Shown in pieces: positions 3,506 to 5,549 of a stretch of DNA of 5,549 bases (positions are counted from its first letter, which is position 1; each line of letters opens with the position of its first letter). Both the position numbers and the translations under genes were made by a program. The notes under the pieces were generated by a model that was given only the letters and a program-made list of their open reading frames with translations, was not told the DNA's origin and did not search any database. Source of the stretch: Rhodospirillaceae bacterium. GTDB taxonomy: Bacteria > Pseudomonadota > Alphaproteobacteria > Rhodospirillales_A > Casp-alpha2. The DNA lies in assembly GCA_003488105.1 (NCBI GenBank), contig DNMS01000312.1, forward strand, positions 5,507-11,055, in the 5' to 3' direction.

Positions 3506-5549
3506 ATGCCACGGTCACCATCGGACGAGTCGATGAAAACACGCCATGCCGAGGGACTCGGTAACGGCAGCGTGGGCGCGGATGCGCGCGTTATCGACTT
3601 CGCCCGCGTCAGCGCCGATTGGTTTTGGGAAACGGACGCTGACGGCCGGTTCACCTTTGTTTCCGATCAGGTGATCTCCCTGGTCGGAGTGCGGCCCGAG
3701 GACTGCATTGGAAAGTCGCGGGAGGAACTGCACGGATCGGTTGCCCAGGACGCAACCTGGGCCGCTTATCGCAAGGCCATAAGCGCGCACGAACCCTTTC
3801 GCGATATCACCTTCATCATGTCTGACGCCGATGGGACGACTTTCCCCGTCGCAATCAGCGGTGTGCCGGTGTTCGACGGCGAAAAATTCGTGGGATACCG
3901 TGGTACCGGCCGCCGAGCCTCTCAGGGCGAGGTAATCGAGAAGCTGGTCCGCAACATCGTCGGCGCCACGTCCAGGTCCGTCGGCCGGGATTTTCTCAAG
4001 CAGGTCGCCGAAGCCTTGTGGCGGGAACTGAACGTTGATCGGATATTCATCTCTCGTCTGACCGACGATGGTAAGACGGCGGAAAGCGCGATCGCGATCA
4101 TTGACGGAAAGCAGGTCGCGAACTTCAGCTACCCCATTGCCGGCGGCCCTTGTGAATCCGTGGCACGCGAAGCGACGCTTTGTGTCTATCCCCGTGGCGT
4201 CGCGGAGAGGTTCCCCGATGATCACTACCTGAAGGAAGAGGGCATTGAGGGGTACATCGGCGTGCCGCTATACGGCGCCCGCGGCCAGGGCCTCGGCCTG
4301 ATGGTGGCGATGTCCGGGAAACCGATGATTTTGGAAGATCTGCACAAGCTGGCTTTCGAATTTTTCGCGGGCCGGGTTGCCGCGGAGTTGGACCGCTCCC
4401 TTGTCGAGGAGGAGTTGCGGCGCCGGGACGTTCTGTTATCCGCGATCGTCGATCACCTTCCCCACGGCCTGACCGTGAAGGATCCCGACGGACGCTACAT
4501 GCTGATCAACAAGGAATTCACGCGACGCTACGGTATTGACGGCGATGAAATTCTGGGCAGTTCCAATGAAGAGCGCTTTCCCGCCTGGGAACAGGCCTGG
4601 GCGGCGTCACGGGCCCAGGAAAAAAATGTCGCCGATAGCGGTAAGATCATCACCCGCGAGCAGGACCGACAATTCGCCGACGGATCGCATCATCGCCTGG
4701 AGATCGTCAAGTTCCCTATTTCCGACGACGGCGGCAGATTGATCGGGGTCGGCGCGCTCGGCGTCGATATCACCGAGCGCGACAAGTGGGAGCGCGACGC
4801 CCTGGACCGGGAACGTGTCCTGAAAGGCTATCACAAGGCGCTCGACCGCATTGTCGCCAGCGATGCGATGGCGTCTCCCGATGCCGGGGACGCTTTTTCT
4901 CTGTTGACCCAGGTCGCGGCGGAAACCCTGGGCGTGGAACGGGTCAGCGTGTGGCGTGCCCGCCCGGATATGAGCGACATCGAATGCCTGGATCTATATC
5001 AGGCCGCGTCGGCGGCCCACAGCAGCGGAATGGTTCTTGAGAACGATTACTTCCCGCAGTATTTCAAGGCCTTGCAACAGGTCGAAGTGATCGACGCCCA
5101 TGATGCCCGGTCGGATCCTCGAACCGCTGAATTCGCCGGGAAATATCTGGACGAGCACGGCATCACCTCCATGCTCGATGCGGTGATCCATGTCGGCGAC
5201 GAATTGAAGGGTGTCTTGTGCCTGGAGCATGTGGGTGATCCGCGGAAATGGACACTCGAAGAACAGTCCTTGGCGCGGTCGCTTGCGGCCCTGACGTCGC
5301 TGATCATGGCCCGTCAGGAACAGCAGAAATCCGAACGCGCCCGGCAGTCCATCGAGCAGCGGTTCAGCGGTGTCGTCAACGCCTTGCCCAGTGCCCTGTC
5401 GCTTAAGGACAGGGACTGCCGCTACGTATTCGTCAACAAGGTCTATGAGCAGAACTACGGGGTCCGGGCCGAGGAGGCCTTTGGCAAGCGGATCGACGAA
5501 CTGGGCCTGAATTCGCCTGAGATCCTGGCCACCATCCATGCCGAGGACA
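3506..5549 (+). CDS. Multi-sensor PAS-GAF-PAS-GAF-PAS protein, 3' end outside the window
   Basis: The frame stays open from the ATG at 3506 to the window end, giving 681 residues of a longer cytoplasmic protein with no membrane segment. Residues about 32-135 are a first PAS (DWFWETDADGRF). Residues about 140-297 are a GAF domain carrying the GGPCESV...YPRGV..RFPDD...GYIGVPL signature, with Cys216 and Cys226. Residues about 312-430 are a second PAS (LPHGLTVKDPDGRY, ending in VDITERD). Residues about 442-605 are a second GAF of a type common in alphaproteobacterial sensors (DARSDPRT...ITSMLDA...LCLEHVG...WTLEEQ). A third PAS starts near 621 (LPSALSLKDRDCRY) and is cut off. Helical linkers join the domains. 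Such sensor arrays usually feed a histidine kinase or a GGDEF/EAL output, and which one cannot be decided here. If it is a kinase, the receiver at 1026 is an obvious partner. It follows the EAL gene by 82 nt with a hairpin between. Confidence 0.88.
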   Translation, partial: MPRSPSDESMKTRHAEGLGNGSVGADARVIDFARVSADWFWETDADGRFTFVSDQVISLVGVRPEDCIGKSREELHGSVAQDATWAAYRKAISAHEPFRDITFIMSDADGTTFPVAISGVPVFDGEKFVGYRGTGRRASQGEVIEKLVRNIVGATSRSVGRDFLKQVAEALWRELNVDRIFISRLTDDGKTAESAIAIIDGKQVANFSYPIAGGPCESVAREATLCVYPRGVAERFPDDHYLKEEGIEGYIGVPLYGARGQGLGLMVAMSGKPMILEDLHKLAFEFFAGRVAAELDRSLVEEELRRRDVLLSAIVDHLPHGLTVKDPDGRYMLINKEFTRRYGIDGDEILGSSNEERFPAWEQAWAASRAQEKNVADSGKIITREQDRQFADGSHHRLEIVKFPISDDGGRLIGVGALGVDITERDKWERDALDRERVLKGYHKALDRIVASDAMASPDAGDAFSLLTQVAAETLGVERVSVWRARPDMSDIECLDLYQAASAAHSSGMVLENDYFPQYFKALQQVEVIDAHDARSDPRTAEFAGKYLDEHGITSMLDAVIHVGDELKGVLCLEHVGDPRKWTLEEQSLARSLAALTSLIMARQEQQKSERARQSIEQRFSGVVNALPSALSLKDRDCRYVFVNKVYEQNYGVRAEEAFGKRIDELGLNSPEILATIHAED

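Noticed and set aside
3515..4225. Long open frame on the - strand (236 codons) opposite the sensor gene
   Set aside because: It is antisense to clear PAS and GAF coding sequence, and its translation is low-complexity with no recognisable domain. Long antisense frames are expected in GC-rich genes.

Overview
The window is GC-rich with dense G/C third positions. Its gene content (a Tat-exported redoxin, a stand-alone receiver, a PAS-GGDEF-EAL protein and a large PAS/GAF sensor) suggests an alphaproteobacterium, probably Rhodospirillales-like (Magnetospirillum/Azospirillum/Thalassospira style). This placement rests on protein style, not on a marker gene. All five genes I support are on the + strand. 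I saw no tRNA, rRNA, CRISPR array, transposase or prophage gene.

Region 1 (1-781): a short leader, then a single-gene unit for an exported thioredoxin-fold protein of the AhpC/TSA 'redoxin' family. It ends in two hairpins, and the second (750-781) is a strong terminator-like stem.

Region 2 (782-1025): a non-coding gap that must carry the promoter of the downstream cluster. I cannot name a convincing promoter in it.

Region 3 (1026-5549, running off the end): a probable signalling operon. The order is a single-domain response regulator (1026-1400); a 114-residue coiled-coil protein overlapping it by 11 nt (1390-1734); a PAS-GGDEF-EAL protein starting at a GTG (1789-3423); and a multi-sensor PAS-GAF-PAS-GAF-PAS protein (3506 to the end) whose output domain lies outside the window. 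A hairpin occupies the 82-nt gap before the last gene.

The most interesting point is the PAS-GGDEF-EAL protein. Its GGDEF signature is SENAF and its I-site is gone. Its EAL domain keeps most of the active site but has Gly in place of the first Asp of the DDFG loop and Ala in place of the first Glu of EGVE. It therefore looks like a c-di-GMP binding or protein-docking effector rather than an enzyme. Together with the receiver and the coiled-coil protein it may form an uncharacterised phosphorelay-to-c-di-GMP switch. That link is inference from gene order.
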